Shown: positions 49,003 through 62,000, counted from the stretch's first letter. The stretch: DNA of 64,000 bases from Neospora caninum Liverpool (GCF_000208865.1 NC_018394.1:3103797-3167796); one strand, 5' to 3'. Numbers and translations are program-made. Notes: a model not told the origin generated them from the sequence alone.

Positions 49003-51279
49003 TCACTTTTGTTGATCCGGAGGGGCACCCTTACTCTGAAGCGTGGCTTCGCTGTTAGATTCCTGTTTCTCAGAAACGTTTTTGACCGCCAGCAGATGTG
49101 ACCCTTCCGGCAAAACGACGTTGGATAGCTTCACACGTTTGGCATCTGGCAGGCGGCTTCGTGCTGTGATTTGACGTAAGTGCTCCCGCATGAGAACGAG
49201 CTCTTGGTGCTGCTCCTCCAGCAAACGGCTCCTGGCGGCAAGCTCTTCCTGTTGAAGTCGAACCTGCTTCAGCAGCATGGCAAGGTGGTCTTGTTGCTGC
49301 TTCTGAAGAGCACGCAGTTCATTGTGCTGGAGTTGCACTTCGTGGATGTCGTCCACTTTTCTTTCCTGCTGTGATGTTTTGACGGGCGACTTCAACTCCT
49401 CCAGCTCTTGTTTCCCAGGCTCTTTGTCTTCCGCCAGAACAGATTCACGATTCTGTTCTTTCGCCTCTGCATTCTCTGTCGCTTTGGATTCGTTTGCTTC
49501 CCCGAACGTACGGCTCGGGTGCTGTTGTTCACGTTCGCCTGGAACGCGACCGCTTGGCGGATTTACAAGACCAGACGAAACTGGGGCCTGCGAAGAGTAC
49601 CTATGTTTCGCCACTGCATCAGTTAGTATCACGGATATATCTGAGGCGACTGTTGCCCCTGATGCACCGTTTTCGGACTCCGCATCCAGTGGTACCCCTG
49701 TGTCAACATCGAGACGTTGCTGCAGTGGTAATTCCTCCCGTGTTACTTCGTTCCTTTTCAGTTCACTCGAGACCGTCTCAGTTGAATTGTGTGCCACCGA
49801 CGGTTGTGCGAGCTCTGCAGGAATTTCGGGAAAGATTCCGCGCATTGCCTCGCCATGATATTGTTTTGGGGGATTGATCAGTGCCGTCGACAGCTTCTGA
49901 TCTTTCAAAAGTTGCGCTGTGGATCGCAGGTTATCATCAGAGACGCCAGAGGTGCTAATTGTTTGAGATCCTGCCTCATGAGGAGCAAGGAAGGGATTCC
50001 TACTCAGCTGTGAAGTCAGTGCAAGCTGCTGAGTGGTGGATTGTGGTTGACGCGAGTGGACGTGATCAGCTTGCTGCTCGGATGGCACCGGTAATGTAAA
50101 CTGCTGCACAATACTATGGGGGATTGGGTAACCGGTCTCTTTGGTTCCAGAGGCGGACCACATGCGCTGTAGCAAGGGGAACGTCACTCTGGGCACTGGA
50201 AGGGGTGCTGCCAACAGGAGTTGGGATTGGCGTTTTACTTGTGCAAAGCTGTCTGCCAACGGAAAATCTTTAAGATAGCATGCACTATCTGGTGACGAAG
50301 ATGATGCCACCCGTTGTGAGACGGATTGATGGCCGTCTCCCTGCTGTTCCTGTTCGAGGCGACGAAGCTGCTTTAGTAACTCGAGTTGCATTGCAACCAA
50401 TGTTTGTAGCTGCTGTCGGAGCTTCTGCTGTTCAGCCAGATGTTGTTGCCGGCTGTCCACTTCCTTTCCTAGGAGGAAGACTTCTGCAAGCAACTTTTGC
50501 TGTTGTTTTTGTTCGGTTATCTGTTGTTGTTTACTCAGAGCCTCTCTTCGACCTCTCCCTGGCTGATGTTGCACATGCTTCTTCCAGTCGTACTGTTGAT
50601 CAGCGTTTGCGCTACTCGTGCCGCTTCCTCCCTGTTGCCCCCGCGGTTGTTCCCAGTTCAGAAAGAACTGCGAGGAATTCTGAATGAGTACCTGGGAGAG
50701 ATTAAGCTGCTGTGGCACTGCGCCGGTTCCTGAGCCGTTCAAAACGACGTGTTGACTCTGGGCGCGCGCTTGGTTGTTTGCTCTATTAGCTGTAAGGCCC
50801 TGATGTACGGCTTCTCCAGATGATGTTGCGATGTCGACGCCGAGCGTTTGGCTCTGTACCATCTGTAAGCCTCTACTGAGGGATTCTTTCCTTTTCAAAC
50901 GTTGATCGGTAGCGTGAATCAATGCCCTTTGTCGTTCAAGTGACTGCATCATTTTTTCCCCGTCTGATGGAGGCGCAACATGAAACTGGCCTGTTGACCG
51001 GATTGCATCATCCGAGGCGTTCGCAGTAGACAACCCAAAGTATAGTTCGACAGCTCCACTTGGGTCCGTTGGGGTGCCCTGGCCAGAAACGTGTTTGGAC
51101 CTTATCCCGACATCGATTGGAGAGGCGATCAGTTGCATAATTGACCCTGACTTCCCCGAACCACCTGAAGGAGCAAAATATTCACGGTTTGACGCAGCCG
51201 CCGGTACCATCATCAGCAATATGGAGAAAGCCAGCAGTTTTACTGCCTCCCTCCCTGGATCGTACACACTTTCCATCAT
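49003..51279 (-). CDS. Secreted glutamine-rich coiled-coil protein, 758 aa (single exon)
   Basis: No family recognised. One uninterrupted exon. Tandem ATGs at 51279 and 51276 begin a signal peptide (VKLLAFSILLMMVPAAAS, cleavage near residue 30). The mature part is Gln/Ser-rich with two heptad-like segments: residues about 246-314 (QQQKLLAEVFLLGKEVDSRQ and following) and about 640-712 (HNELRALQKQQQDHLAML and following). Between them is Ser/Thr/Pro-rich low complexity. An RRLEQ sequence at 306-310 resembles the RRL core of the site cut by the Golgi protease ASP5 in dense-granule proteins. There is no second transmembrane segment. Signal peptide, single exon and coiled coils fit a dense-granule or other vacuolar effector, but this is inference. 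It is codirectional with the knottin-like and RRM genes. Confidence 0.85.
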   Translation of the reverse strand: MMESVYDPGREAVKLLAFSILLMMVPAAASNREYFAPSGGSGKSGSIMQLIASPIDVGIRSKHVSGQGTPTDPSGAVELYFGLSTANASDDAIRSTGQFHVAPPSDGEKMMQSLERQRALIHATDQRLKRKESLSRGLQMVQSQTLGVDIATSSGEAVHQGLTANRANNQARAQSQHVVLNGSGTGAVPQQLNLSQVLIQNSSQFFLNWEQPRGQQGGSGTSSANADQQYDWKKHVQHQPGRGRREALSKQQQITEQKQQQKLLAEVFLLGKEVDSRQQHLAEQQKLRQQLQTLVAMQLELLKQLRRLEQEQQGDGHQSVSQRVASSSSPDSACYLKDFPLADSFAQVKRQSQLLLAAPLPVPRVTFPLLQRMWSASGTKETGYPIPHSIVQQFTLPVPSEQQADHVHSRQPQSTTQQLALTSQLSRNPFLAPHEAGSQTISTSGVSDDNLRSTAQLLKDQKLSTALINPPKQYHGEAMRGIFPEIPAELAQPSVAHNSTETVSSELKRNEVTREELPLQQRLDVDTGVPLDAESENGASGATVASDISVILTDAVAKHRYSSQAPVSSGLVNPPSGRVPGEREQQHPSRTFGEANESKATENAEAKEQNRESVLAEDKEPGKQELEELKSPVKTSQQERKVDDIHEVQLQHNELRALQKQQQDHLAMLLKQVRLQQEELAARSRLLEEQHQELVLMREHLRQITARSRLPDAKRVKLSNVVLPEGSHLLAVKNVSEKQESNSEATLQSKGAPPDQQK

Positions 51280-52800
51280 GCTTCGTTAGACAGAGCGACA
51301 AACGACCTGGGAAGCAAACACAAATTGCTCTCTTCAATTTCTTAGGCGACTGAGGCGGCTCAGACGCCCGCGTTGAGAAGCTTAAATTAATGCATACAAG
51401 CAAAATACTTTCTCACGTCTGCCGTCCCTGAGATTGTTCTAACACAATGCCGTTTTTTTAAGTCGACAGCGGCGACTGCCAAGGCAACCTGAGAAGATCG
51501 GTCAGCGAACAGACGCGTTGGAACGCACGAGACACAAGAGTTTGCTTGATGTCTTGCTGCCGGTGTCGGAGCTGTGCTGTCCGTCTGCCTTCACTGCATC
51601 GAGTACGCTTCGCACAGGATCATAGCAGAAGATCGGTTGCGTCCGTTACTTCCAACATAAAAGTAAGGAAGTATCGAAAAGTGTGCCAGGTGCCCCTGCG
51701 CTACTGTAAAAAGAACCGGAACAACAGAGCTTGGCAGCCAGATTCCATCGCACAACCGTAGACTTGGTGAGGCCGGTTTATCGCCGCAAGCATTGAGATG
51801 GCAGCCAGTTTCGGCTGAGGCTAAAAAATACTCCACTCTGTCGTAGCTATCTGGGGCGCGTTTTCAACCACGTAGCAGTGTTCGAGCATACACGCCTCCG
51901 TGCCGCCTGCGAGTTGGCGTTCTTTTATCGACCCACGGTTTTATACGGATCCCTGTTAAGTGTGAGACAACAGTGATGTTCTCATATCCTTTCCAGTCAT
52001 CGCCAGGCTCCTAGACTTGCACTTTCAAAATTTCGTCCGAATACAGCCTGCCTCGAGCAGCGCTTTAAGCCCAAGAGGCAGTCGAGTCTCCCTAGGAGCT
52101 AAGACATATCAGTTCTGTGATTATGTCTGGTGTCGTATGCGACGATAGCTATCTCCTTTTCAAGAACGATGACATCATGGCCTGCTGAAAGAAAGCAGCC
52201 TTCTGCAAAGTGGGCGCCAGCTTTCTCAGGACCACCCAAAAGCCATCGGCAATGCCTCCTGTGACAGCGGGTATCCGGCTACGGCGCCACGCACATATCT
52301 CTATACAGTCAGGTGGAGAAAAGGTACAAGATATCGATGGGTGCATGCGAGTTAATTAAAGATACCATTTTTTACTACTCCGCTGTTGCTGACGCAGACA
52401 AACTGTCCGCTTGGCGTCGAACGCATCCGCTTAGTGTGGTCGGACGCGTGCACGGAGGCCTGCTGACAACGGTTCTTGGCGTCCCCAGCACAAAGCATGA
52501 GTAACGCGACGCCCGCAGTACAAATGAGGTCCGTATTTTATCTTCACTCGGTTGCCATTGTATAAGGCTCAATCACCAAACCACCCGATACATACAAGTA
52601 CCCGTTCGTTCGTTTTTGGGTAAAACGCGATCACCTGTGTCGAAAACGGTCCTTCACCCGACGGACTAGTTTTATTACCACGTCGCACATGGATCGTCGG
52701 TTCTCCACCTCGTTAAATGAACTAGTGCTGGACATCGTTCGTATTTTATCGTGGCTCGGTTGGCCTGCTGGCGTTACACGTCTATCATAATTGACCCATG
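51280..52800. other. Intergenic, promoter of the coiled-coil gene
   Basis: No supported exon. Base composition is less GC-rich than in the genes on either side. A 30-bp stretch near 52253-52283 resembles one near 18474-18504 (see findings). Confidence 0.45.
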
Positions 52801-54707
52801 TCACCGCGCCCTGACGTTATCACAACCCGCTCCAGCTTGGGCTGCGGAAGGGCCGAATGGGAAAGCAGGCAGAACATATTCCTTTTTCACCTTCGGTTTC
52901 AGTGCCGGTCCCAGTGCCTCGGCGAGGAAAAGACGCTTCGCACCAATGCGGATGCCATTGAACTGTAAAAGGCACTGCGTCGCATCGAGAGTCGTCTCAA
53001 ACACGATGAGTCCACTTCCTCGGTGTGTACCATCTGAAACAAACATGACGCAGGTAATAAGGCTCGGAACCAGCTGCACTTCGGATGCCTCCCCTGTCAA
53101 TTGCACAGGAGCGATCGCTGCCCTAATCCGTGTCATCTTCACGCCACTCCTCGTCCCAAGCCCTCAAAAGCCGCAGATGGCATACGGAATCCAGACGACG
53201 AGCCATGAATGACGAGCAAATAGGCATTTACACCCTGTGTGCATTGTTGCCTACGGTAGATGTTGTGAAGCGACATGCATGTGGAGCCGGCTCCAGTACG
53301 CGAACTATTTTCCCGGTTGTCTGAGAGTCAAACACGCGACAGAGCGTAACTCACCACCTGTATGTGATCGACCTTCGCTTCAGCCAACTTACCCGGGTTC
53401 TTGTTTAACTTGACCCTGGTTTTCCTAAAGAAAAAATCGAAAAAGTCTTCTAGATCGGAGTTCATGAGGCGGTCGTCTACTCCGCTCACGAAGAGCTTGT
53501 GACTTCCCAGCGGTCGGAGCATGCGACGCTTCCGTAGTAGCCGTTGCAGTTCCTCGCACGCATTTCTCACTTCACTGAAGGAGGCCCAACACTCCCCTTC
53601 TCCCGCCTTTTTTCCTGTATCCTGCAGTCCCGGCAGAAGTGACCCTGCCTCGTTCGCATCTGCTGCCGCTTCGGTTCCTCTTTTCTGTGTGCCATCTCTA
53701 TCTCCTTCCAAATCTTTCAACTCGGTTCCCATGGCCTTATCGGCTTCTCTCGCTGCCTGGACCAGAGCAGCTTGGGAGTCGAGAAAGGCCCTGAGACTAG
53801 CAATTCGTGTCTCGTCGCGCAAGTCGTCATCTGCATTCAACCGTCGGTTCTCTTCCTTTCTGGCTTCGTTAACGCCTCGGTAAGGCTTCTTGACAGCCGC
53901 GTTACGCTGACTATGTGGGCACGTATCGACATGCGGCCGAAGCTTCATTCGATAGTAGTCTCTCACGTCTTTTTGGCGGTGGAGCAGGTAGCGCTCGCGC
54001 GCAAGTTCATGTACATGAGAACGGCCACTGTTCCTTTTTAGATGCTTCACTCTTCGGACGGGATTGATGTGGAGGAACTTGTTGCGATACACCCTCAGTG
54101 CCGATGAAGAAGCACCACCTGATACGGAAGGATGCAACGGAGCTAGGGAGAGCGGAGAGCGACGATGGACAGCAGAGGCAAAGTGGAGGGATGCCGCGAG
54201 GAAACCGGGTTCCGACTTCCCGCCTTCCTCACCGTGAAGCAGACTGAGGGGATGCAATGAGTGAGAATTTGTCGGGCGGGGCGGGGGTGCTCTCCGCGGG
54301 CGGGTGCGCCAGGAAAATACATCTGCAAGAAAGGCAGGTGCCGCGAAGACCGGTGGCGCCGAGACAAGATGGATATGCGATGGCGCTGAGGAACCAAGTC
54401 GAAAGAGGCATCCGTTCTCCGCAATAAATGTCGATGGATCTCCGTAGCACATTGGCGTTAGGTCTTCGCGGAAGTCATAAAGGAAGGCACATTTACCGGA
54501 CGGGCCCTGGAGAGTCAAAGTGGGTCTCCGGCCACCTGTCCACGGTACTTGGCAGAAGTGCTGTCCATTCACGCACTGTGCATTGGAGGGAGATCCTACT
54601 GTCCATTGGTCCTGGACGGCGTCCCGCAGATGCGACGGAACGAACCAGGTTGCGTCACCAGGCTGTGCCAACGCGGCAAACGCTATGAAGACGAGTAGAG
54701 CGGTCAT
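52801..54707 (-). CDS. RRM RNA-binding protein with signal peptide (2 exons)
   Basis: Exon 1 runs from ATG 54707 to about 53351, exon 2 from 53033 to the stop at 52801; together 529 residues. The RNA recognition motif spans the junction: RNP2-like KLFVSGVDDRLM, helix DLEDFFDFFFRK, then VDHIQVV joined to NDGTHRGSGLIVFET (RNP1). The join needs a GTTACG donor at 53350; the overlapping stronger GTGAGT donor at 53354 would break the motif unless a small extra exon exists. The N-terminus MTALLVFIAFAALAQPGDA is a clear signal peptide, followed by six Cys within 70 residues and then an Arg/Ser/Pro-rich stretch. An upstream in-frame ATG at 54911 would bury the signal 68 residues in. A signal peptide on an RRM protein suggests apicoplast import via a bipartite leader, or secretion; neither is shown. 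The frame between 54430 and 54050 may hide an intron. Confidence 0.7.
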
Positions 54708-57700
54708 GGAAAAGAGCCTCGGCCGGCACGCTCGCCAGTTCCTGTCGGCGGGTCCTCTGATCCTCGTCCGCAGTTCTCGCCACGCACTCTCTCCAGAAGA
54801 ATAATGAGACTTCAGATGTTCGCAGCACGAAAGCGCCTGTGCCCATTTGTTTGCGATCTCGTGACGACCTTCAGGGCGGTTGAGTGGGGCGTATTGACGC
54901 CGACGCGGCATGTCTGGGTTATCCCCCTCGGGGCAAAGCTAGGCCACTGGTGTTAGGAACTATGCCAGTAAGATCACCATTCTCCACGTACGCAGTGGTT
55001 GAGTAGATGGAGGAAAATAGAAATGAAGAAACATAGCAAATGCATCACATACCGATTTGGCAAAACGGAGAACCTGTGTGGCGTGAAGAGTTCAACCGAC
55101 TTCTTCTCCAACATGTTAGAAAGGCTCTGCCTGTGGTGACGACCGCGACACAAAACCGGATTTTTGCTTTGCCATTATGTGTATTCTTTCTGACTTTCGT
55201 CGTGGTCCGCGTCAGGCATTCTGGTGTCTTGAAAATACCGCGGGGGCCGGCTCATTGTTGCCGAAACCACATATGCCATTGAGGGAATGACTGCGCATCG
55301 AACAAAAGTTACTATACCATGAGAGTCAAATTCTTCGCAAAGCCTTCTGGGACCGAAGGTGCGTGCTCAAATTTCACATCGGAACTCGAAGATTACGCTC
55401 AGGCTGGAATCGCCGATACACCTTTTCGACACCAGCATCGTCGGATGGCGAGCGGCTTCTTTGCGCAGGGACGGTTCAAGTGTGCCGGCGTCCCCGATGC
55501 AGATAGGTCACTAGCGTAGGCCTTTAGCGGGAACAGTAGTAAACAATAAACAGCTCGTGGCTCTAACTACACTGCCTCACCAACCTAAAGACAAGTAAAT
55601 AACGTGTGCAAGTGGAAGTCGAAGCAAAACGATGCTATCCCCACAGGCTGCCACCGGGAGCACCCGCGGCCGGGTTAGCGTCTCCACTGAGTTCCCTTCG
55701 GACGGAGAGGAATCGCATTAATCTCCAAGAAACCATAGTTGCGCACGATTAGTTATATTTGTATCCATTCATCTGTTGCGAACCTGGAGTATATGGACAA
55801 ACACAGCTAGGTCGTGTGATCGTACCTACCATGCGGCATTCCTTGTGCAGACGTGGTGCCGAGTGACAACGCGGCACGGCTGCAGTTTTTTGCAGGCATG
55901 TCCACTTATCTTCACTGGTCTACCAAAAAGAAATGCCCTACGGGAATCGAGACTCTTTGCGCAATCAATTCTGTGCACAGGGAGGCGTGTGCCGGATTCA
56001 CAGAATCGCAGCGGCATGCAATCTGCGCAGAAGCCTACACGTTCCCCCATCCCAAAACATCCTTTTTCGCTGAATGTGCCTGACACCCCACCAAACCATG
56101 AGAAAGATCTGTACCAGTAAAGCAACGTGCCATTAGTCTACGAACCTCTGTTCACACTCTTTCGAAGTTTGGCGGCCGACAAATTGCCTCAAGTGAAAGA
56201 CCGCTCCTTATCACGACGACATACATCGTTTCCTGGATGCCGACGTCAGCTCAGCCTCAGCGCAGGCAATTTGGTTATTATGCCTGACCAGGTCACACAG
56301 GTATCCTTTCCAGTGCCGCTGTATGAACCCTTACTGGAAATCGAGGACTCACCACCAAGGACTGAAAGTGCGCATAGTGCGACCGTTCAGAGATATGCTC
56401 TACCGAAGCCTCGAGGACCTCGGCAAGTGAAACATCAAGTCACACGATGCAGAGCACATCACTATAATGAATTAACACTACGAAGGAGATCTAGATGTGC
56501 AATGGAGACTATTCCACTTCGCGTTCTACCACTTTTATGAGTTGCTGACACTTCTCCGGATTCGTCTCTTATTCAGTCAGCTTGTTGTGGCAGCTAACTG
56601 CAGAGATTCACCTAGTGTGCAACAGCAGAAATGCAGAGAAAAGCTTCACTGAATTTCGCTCGACGACACCGCAGCATACTGATTGCTTAACCACTATACA
56701 AAAAAAGACGCCTACCTGCAATATTAGTAAGCCATTGGGGGTGGCACCATCTTGAAATCCAATTATTGACGACAGTAGTAGGTCAGCTTTATGCTCTACA
56801 TGTGTTTCCGGAGACCTATCACCATTCAGGGATATGTGAGGTCATGCAACTGAAATTCCACTTCGTCTCCTAACCACGCCGAGCACCGCTGTTCGGGCCG
56901 GCCTTGACAGTTGGATTCTACTAGGGCTTCTTAGTAGGAGCGACGCCTTTTGTTCTCGAATCTGTTGCCCCGAAGTCACCAATACAACACAGTGTATAGT
57001 CCGAGAGAGTGGGCTTTATGGTGCTACTCTCAAACTACACGGTGTTCAGTTAATCCGGGCCCCGTTTCGTGGCTAAACCGCGATTTCTTTCCGCGGATAA
57101 CATCGTAACTCTACTGACGGATCAAATGTTCTAGTCAAAAGAGTGGACTGTTACCTTGACTTATTCGAAGATGCCTCTGGGGAGACGTGGCAACCCACTA
57201 GTATTGAGCGTGGGCTGAAAAACCACGCTGGCAAGACACGGGGAACAGCTGAGACAGTCTGAATCCCCATGAAAAGTGGGCCAGTAGCATGACACAAAGC
57301 AACAATGACGCAGAGGAGCAAACGTTGTTGTGCAAACTGCCCGTGCCGAGGCCGCGTGTGTACCTCACCTCTACTCCAGACCGGGAGGACGCACGCCCAG
57401 CTAGAGTGTGCCGTAATCCACTATAATCATGCGATCCAGTAACTCAAGAAGCAGTTTAGGTCGAGGAGTCCGTACCACGAGGATAAGGATATCTCGGTGG
57501 AGACAGACGACTGCTATCAGCATGACGGTTGCCATGAAAAAGTAGGCCCGCGCTTGTCTTTGAGTCGTGTCTTGATCAGGAGAGACAGCATGCACCATCG
57601 CTGCTGTAGGCAGTCCTCCTCCATAGTTATTATCTTCCCAAACATGGACGATTCTCGGGTTCAGAGATTCTGTGAGTTGGCCTCGGTGGGTGCAAAACCC

Positions 57701-59086
57701 TTTTTCTATTTGCAGTGAGGAATTGTGTTTTCAAACCACTAACGAAGCGACCCAGCAGGGACAAACCACTGCATGCACCAAGAGCTGAAGCTCCCGGGCA
57801 GCACAAGGCCCGCCGAGGAGCAATGATACACATCGCCGCGTAACCTCTTCAGAGAAATCTCTTTTTCTTCGCGAATTTATTTGGGGGTGGACGATTTTCC
57901 GTGCTGCTCTTCGTTTCTTTCACTCTTAGTCCCCTTTCGTGCCCGCTGCGTCGCGCAGCGAAAAAGTGTCGTGTGCGATTGGAGTGTCGATGCTTCTCGG
58001 TCACTTTCCTTTCCACACAGAATATGAATCTAAAGACTCGGACTTACGTTCTCCATTAGGATTTCACTCATGCCTCCCCTCTCGCGTGGCCAGATAGGAA
58101 CGGGTCCAATGTATCGCTGTCTCCAACGCGTTCGGGCCCTCACGGCGTGCGGTGTCCCATGACATTTCGCACGACCCAGCAGACAACGCGTGGGAATCAA
58201 TGGGTAACGCGCAGAAAACATAGCATCACAAAAGGGCATTCTGTGTTCTAGGGGCCTCCAGAGGCATTCCAACGGAATTCTGTGGGAGAACGGTATCGCT
58301 GCATTGTACTGATGCGGCTGCACAGGCAACTGCAGTCCTTCATTGGCTTCCAGGCAAAATCCAGTTCGCGCGACGGTGACACGCAGTTCCCGGCGAGCCT
58401 CCTCTATCGAAGCTTGTCATCGTCTGTCTCCTCTAGCACTGCCTCCCTCTTTTTGTCTGAGTCCTCCACCCAGCGGTAGGAGGTTTTCACCCCGAGGAAC
58501 GGTGGCATGATGAATTTTCTGCTACGCCCAAACGACGATCCTCTGAGATGACTCATTATTCTTCTTCTGCAGACTACTCCCTCAGAACTTCGTTTCGCGT
58601 CACCCAGCCCATTTTTTCCTTTCGTCTGCCGGCTGTGGAGGCTGAGGGGAGGGGCGTTTGATCGACTTGGCCCCTGGCGCTGTGGCCACACTTGCTGACG
58701 CATCCTGCACTAGCTCCGGGCGACACCGCGTGTTCCCCCTGAGGCGTCCCCTCAGATAACGTCAAGGCCATGGCCGACAAGGATTACGAGGCACCAATGG
58801 TGTCTGCGAAACGTTCTTGAGAGAAGATTTGCGGAGCAGAACACTCCCAGGCGTTTTTCAGGGTCGGAGCAACATGTCTCCTCTGTGGGGCTATTGAGGC
58901 GTTGGCGTGGGTGCAAAATTCCTGGTGCATCGGGGCACGCAGTGGATGCCGAGAATGTGTATGTAAAATCTGGGACGCAGACTTCCGCACTTTCCGCGGC
59001 GGTGCGCGATCCCGCTGCTACACGCGCTACGGTAGAAAAATGGAATAGAACTGCGACTGATTCACCGCCGCAATTCTTCCTTCGTC
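54708..59086. other. Gene-poor 4.4-kb intergenic region
   Basis: Divergent flank between the RRM gene and RNase Z. No exon with a recognisable domain. Frames such as 56127-56540 (+) are short and low in supporting features. Composition is closer to balanced than the coding parts. It probably contains the promoters of both genes and possibly an unrecognised transcript. Confidence 0.45.
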
Positions 59087-62000
59087 ATGTGTCGCTGCTC
59101 GGTCTCTGCGCCGCCATCTCCCGGAGGAAGGCAGCAGCTATCCTCCCGAGACAGACTGCGCGGCGGTGGACGCCGACCGCTGCATGCGACTTCTTTCATT
59201 TCTGTTCGTCGCAGAACCACCTTCCTCACTTTGTTCTTGGAGTGGCGCACCTGGGCTCTCCTGTGCCTGTATCTTTTGGGCAGTGGCAACGGACGTTTCT
59301 GTACGGCGCTTTTCTTCCGAAGAGGTCCTGGCTCGTCCTACCACAGCTTTCTTTTCCGCTCCGCGCCTCAAGAGGCACAGCCTTCGGCCTCCGTGGCGCT
59401 GCGTCCACAGGTGTCCCCCCGTCAGTGGTCCTTCCAGCTACCGGAGCGTGAAGAGCGAGAGCGGAAGGGAGGACGGGCCGGCTTTGAAGAGCGCATAAAC
59501 CCCGTTCCCACTCGCCCCTCGAACACGTCGAAGATACATTCAATTGCGCGTCGTCTCTTACGCCTGCTGCTCAAGGACAGGTTGTCATCGAGCGGTTCCC
59601 TCGGATTTCTTACGGCATCGCTTTGGGCGCCGACGGCACGTTATTCTGGCTGCGGCATTTCCCCGGAAGAAATCGGCATCTCAATCAGCGGGACAGTTCG
59701 CCAGAATCCCCCGCTTCTGCCGGTCTTCTCCAGACCACAGAACCACTGTGTCCACACGCGGACCGTCTTTCATTCCCCCTCATCTTCCTGCTTCGCATAT
59801 TGTACGTCCGACGGTTGGCGCAGCGGGAGCCATGGCGGTAAGCGAGATGGCGGTAAACAAGACGCGAAGAGAGGCACCGTGAGGGATGTCACCCCGTTAC
59901 AATCGGATTATGCTCAACACGGCCAAGCGCGGTCGAGACAGCAGACAGGCGCGCCCTCCATCACGGGTTCACTGCTGTCGCTGGACCGGCGGCCTTCGGA
60001 ATCTGTGAGAAAACTTGGTCCGTTGTGTCTCGACAGTGCTGCTGGTGCTTTGCCTATCCACCAGGCAAGAAAGACTGAAGAGCACGCGAATGTGGACGGT
60101 AACAAGAACCCAGCTCAGAAACTGCAAGGAGGCCGAACACAAGGAGTACGTACCCCCGTTGCAAGCAAAACCCCGAGACGGAAGCGGCGCTCTCTGCCGG
60201 GGCCGAAGGCGGACGCCGTCGGTACAGCACCCACAGTGGAAACGGTCGAGGCAGCTTTTGCCGATGTTGTGGAAGCCGTACAGCAGTCCACACACCGCCT
60301 CCGCTCTTTCGACAACCCTGTGGAGCGCAGTGCTTCCTGGACGGACGAACGCACTCAAGGAGGCGGCGTTCGGTCTGATGGGAACGAGGTGGGCAAGATG
60401 AACCCACTGTCTTGCCACGCTGAGAGCCCAGTTGCTCAGCTATCTCCTGGCAACACGACCGCACACGAGGACCGAGCTCAAAGCATCGGACTGCTCCCCG
60501 GTCTTCCATTCGGCCTGCCTCCAGCGGTGAGGGCGGCGGTGGCGAAATTCAAGGCTGCTGCGCGGGACCTTCTTGGCCTTGGCATTCGCAAGCACGAAGA
60601 ACAACGGGGGACTCAGGGTTCCGCCACAACATCCGCACGCGTCGATGGGGAAGAGCCTGAAGCAGTTGAGGAAAAGAACAAAAGAACGGGAACTACAGGG
60701 AAGAGTTGCGTGTGGTTCGACGTTACAAAACATCGGCTGATGGTTGATCGACACGAACTCATGAAGGAGCTTGGGGAGACTTCGAAAGGCAGCTGGACGT
60801 TGCGTTTTCTAGGCACAGGCGCCATGCAAGCATCCGTAAGTATTTTTCAAGTGCGTAAACGAGGAACTGCGAGGTGCGCGAGGCAGGGAACAAGCTCGCA
60901 TTCGACTGATAAACAGCAGCCGCCGGAGGTCAAAAAGTCTTGACTGCCACAGTGACCTGGGTGATTCGGGGCAGCGGGGCCGGACAGATTCTTCACGTTT
61001 CCCCTTTTTTCGTGTTCTTGTGCAGGTGACCCGTAATACATCAGCTATTCTGTTCAGTCGAGGGGATGGTGTCTCGTGGCTCTTTGACTGTGGTGGCGGT
61101 GCTTCGGCGGCAGCTTTCCCTCCCCAACCGTCCTCTGTTGTTCGCCCGCGACTGTCTCCCTTCCTCGAGAAGCTGGCCAGCACTTCGTGGATGTGTCGGC
61201 ATCTACCATCTCTTTCTCCTGAGGACGCGTCGCTGTCCGGTCCTTCAGCACGTTCAATGAACTCTAGAAAACGCCGGCTACGGGACCTCGCACTTCAGCG
61301 GAAACAAGCTGATCTGGAACGCCTCGTGGTGCAGCCCTCATATACGGCAGCACTAGCGATAGCAGCTGCTGCTGTGGCCGACAGAGCTGCTCCAGGAGAA
61401 GAGCCGGATGCCAACCACCAGGAAGACAGTCAGGGAACTCGACCTGCGGCTCCCGTCCAGAGCGCGAGAAAGGTAACCGCGTTTGAAAGCACCTGACCTA
61501 TGGAGCGTCGCCAAATACTGATGATCTTAGAGAGCAGTTTCCCGGAGCATATCCATTGCCGAATGGAACTTGGTGGTGACGCAGCCTATGCGTAAAAAAC
61601 GGTGGATCTGGTGGCTGGTGTCGGCGTGGCACCAATGGAGATACCTGCTATTGACGCACGCGCAGACTTCTGGTTTGACTGTCCCCGTGTCTCCACAGAA
61701 GCGAGTGAGTCGCATCGGCAAGATATTTGTCACGCACTTGCACGGCGACCATTCTCTGGGCATACCGTCGCTTCTTTCACAAGTAGCTGCCGGGGCCTTG
61801 TTGCAGCGCGAGGCGGCTGAAGGAACGGGGGGGGGGTCAAAAACTCACGGAAGCGCGAAGTCAGCCGCTGGCTGCGGCGACACGCCGGGCGTGCCAAGTC
61901 CAGGCGGCAGCGATGTCGTGCACCCTACTGCCAAGGGGAAAACGGCTCCATGCGCGGACCAGAAGCTGGAGGAGGGAGCTGGACGAGACAGGCCTCAGGC

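Noticed and set aside
56127..56540. 137-residue plus-strand frame as a gene
   Set aside because: Has an ATG, but no recognisable domain, no signal peptide, and no codon bias like the neighbouring genes. Kept only as part of a low-interest finding.
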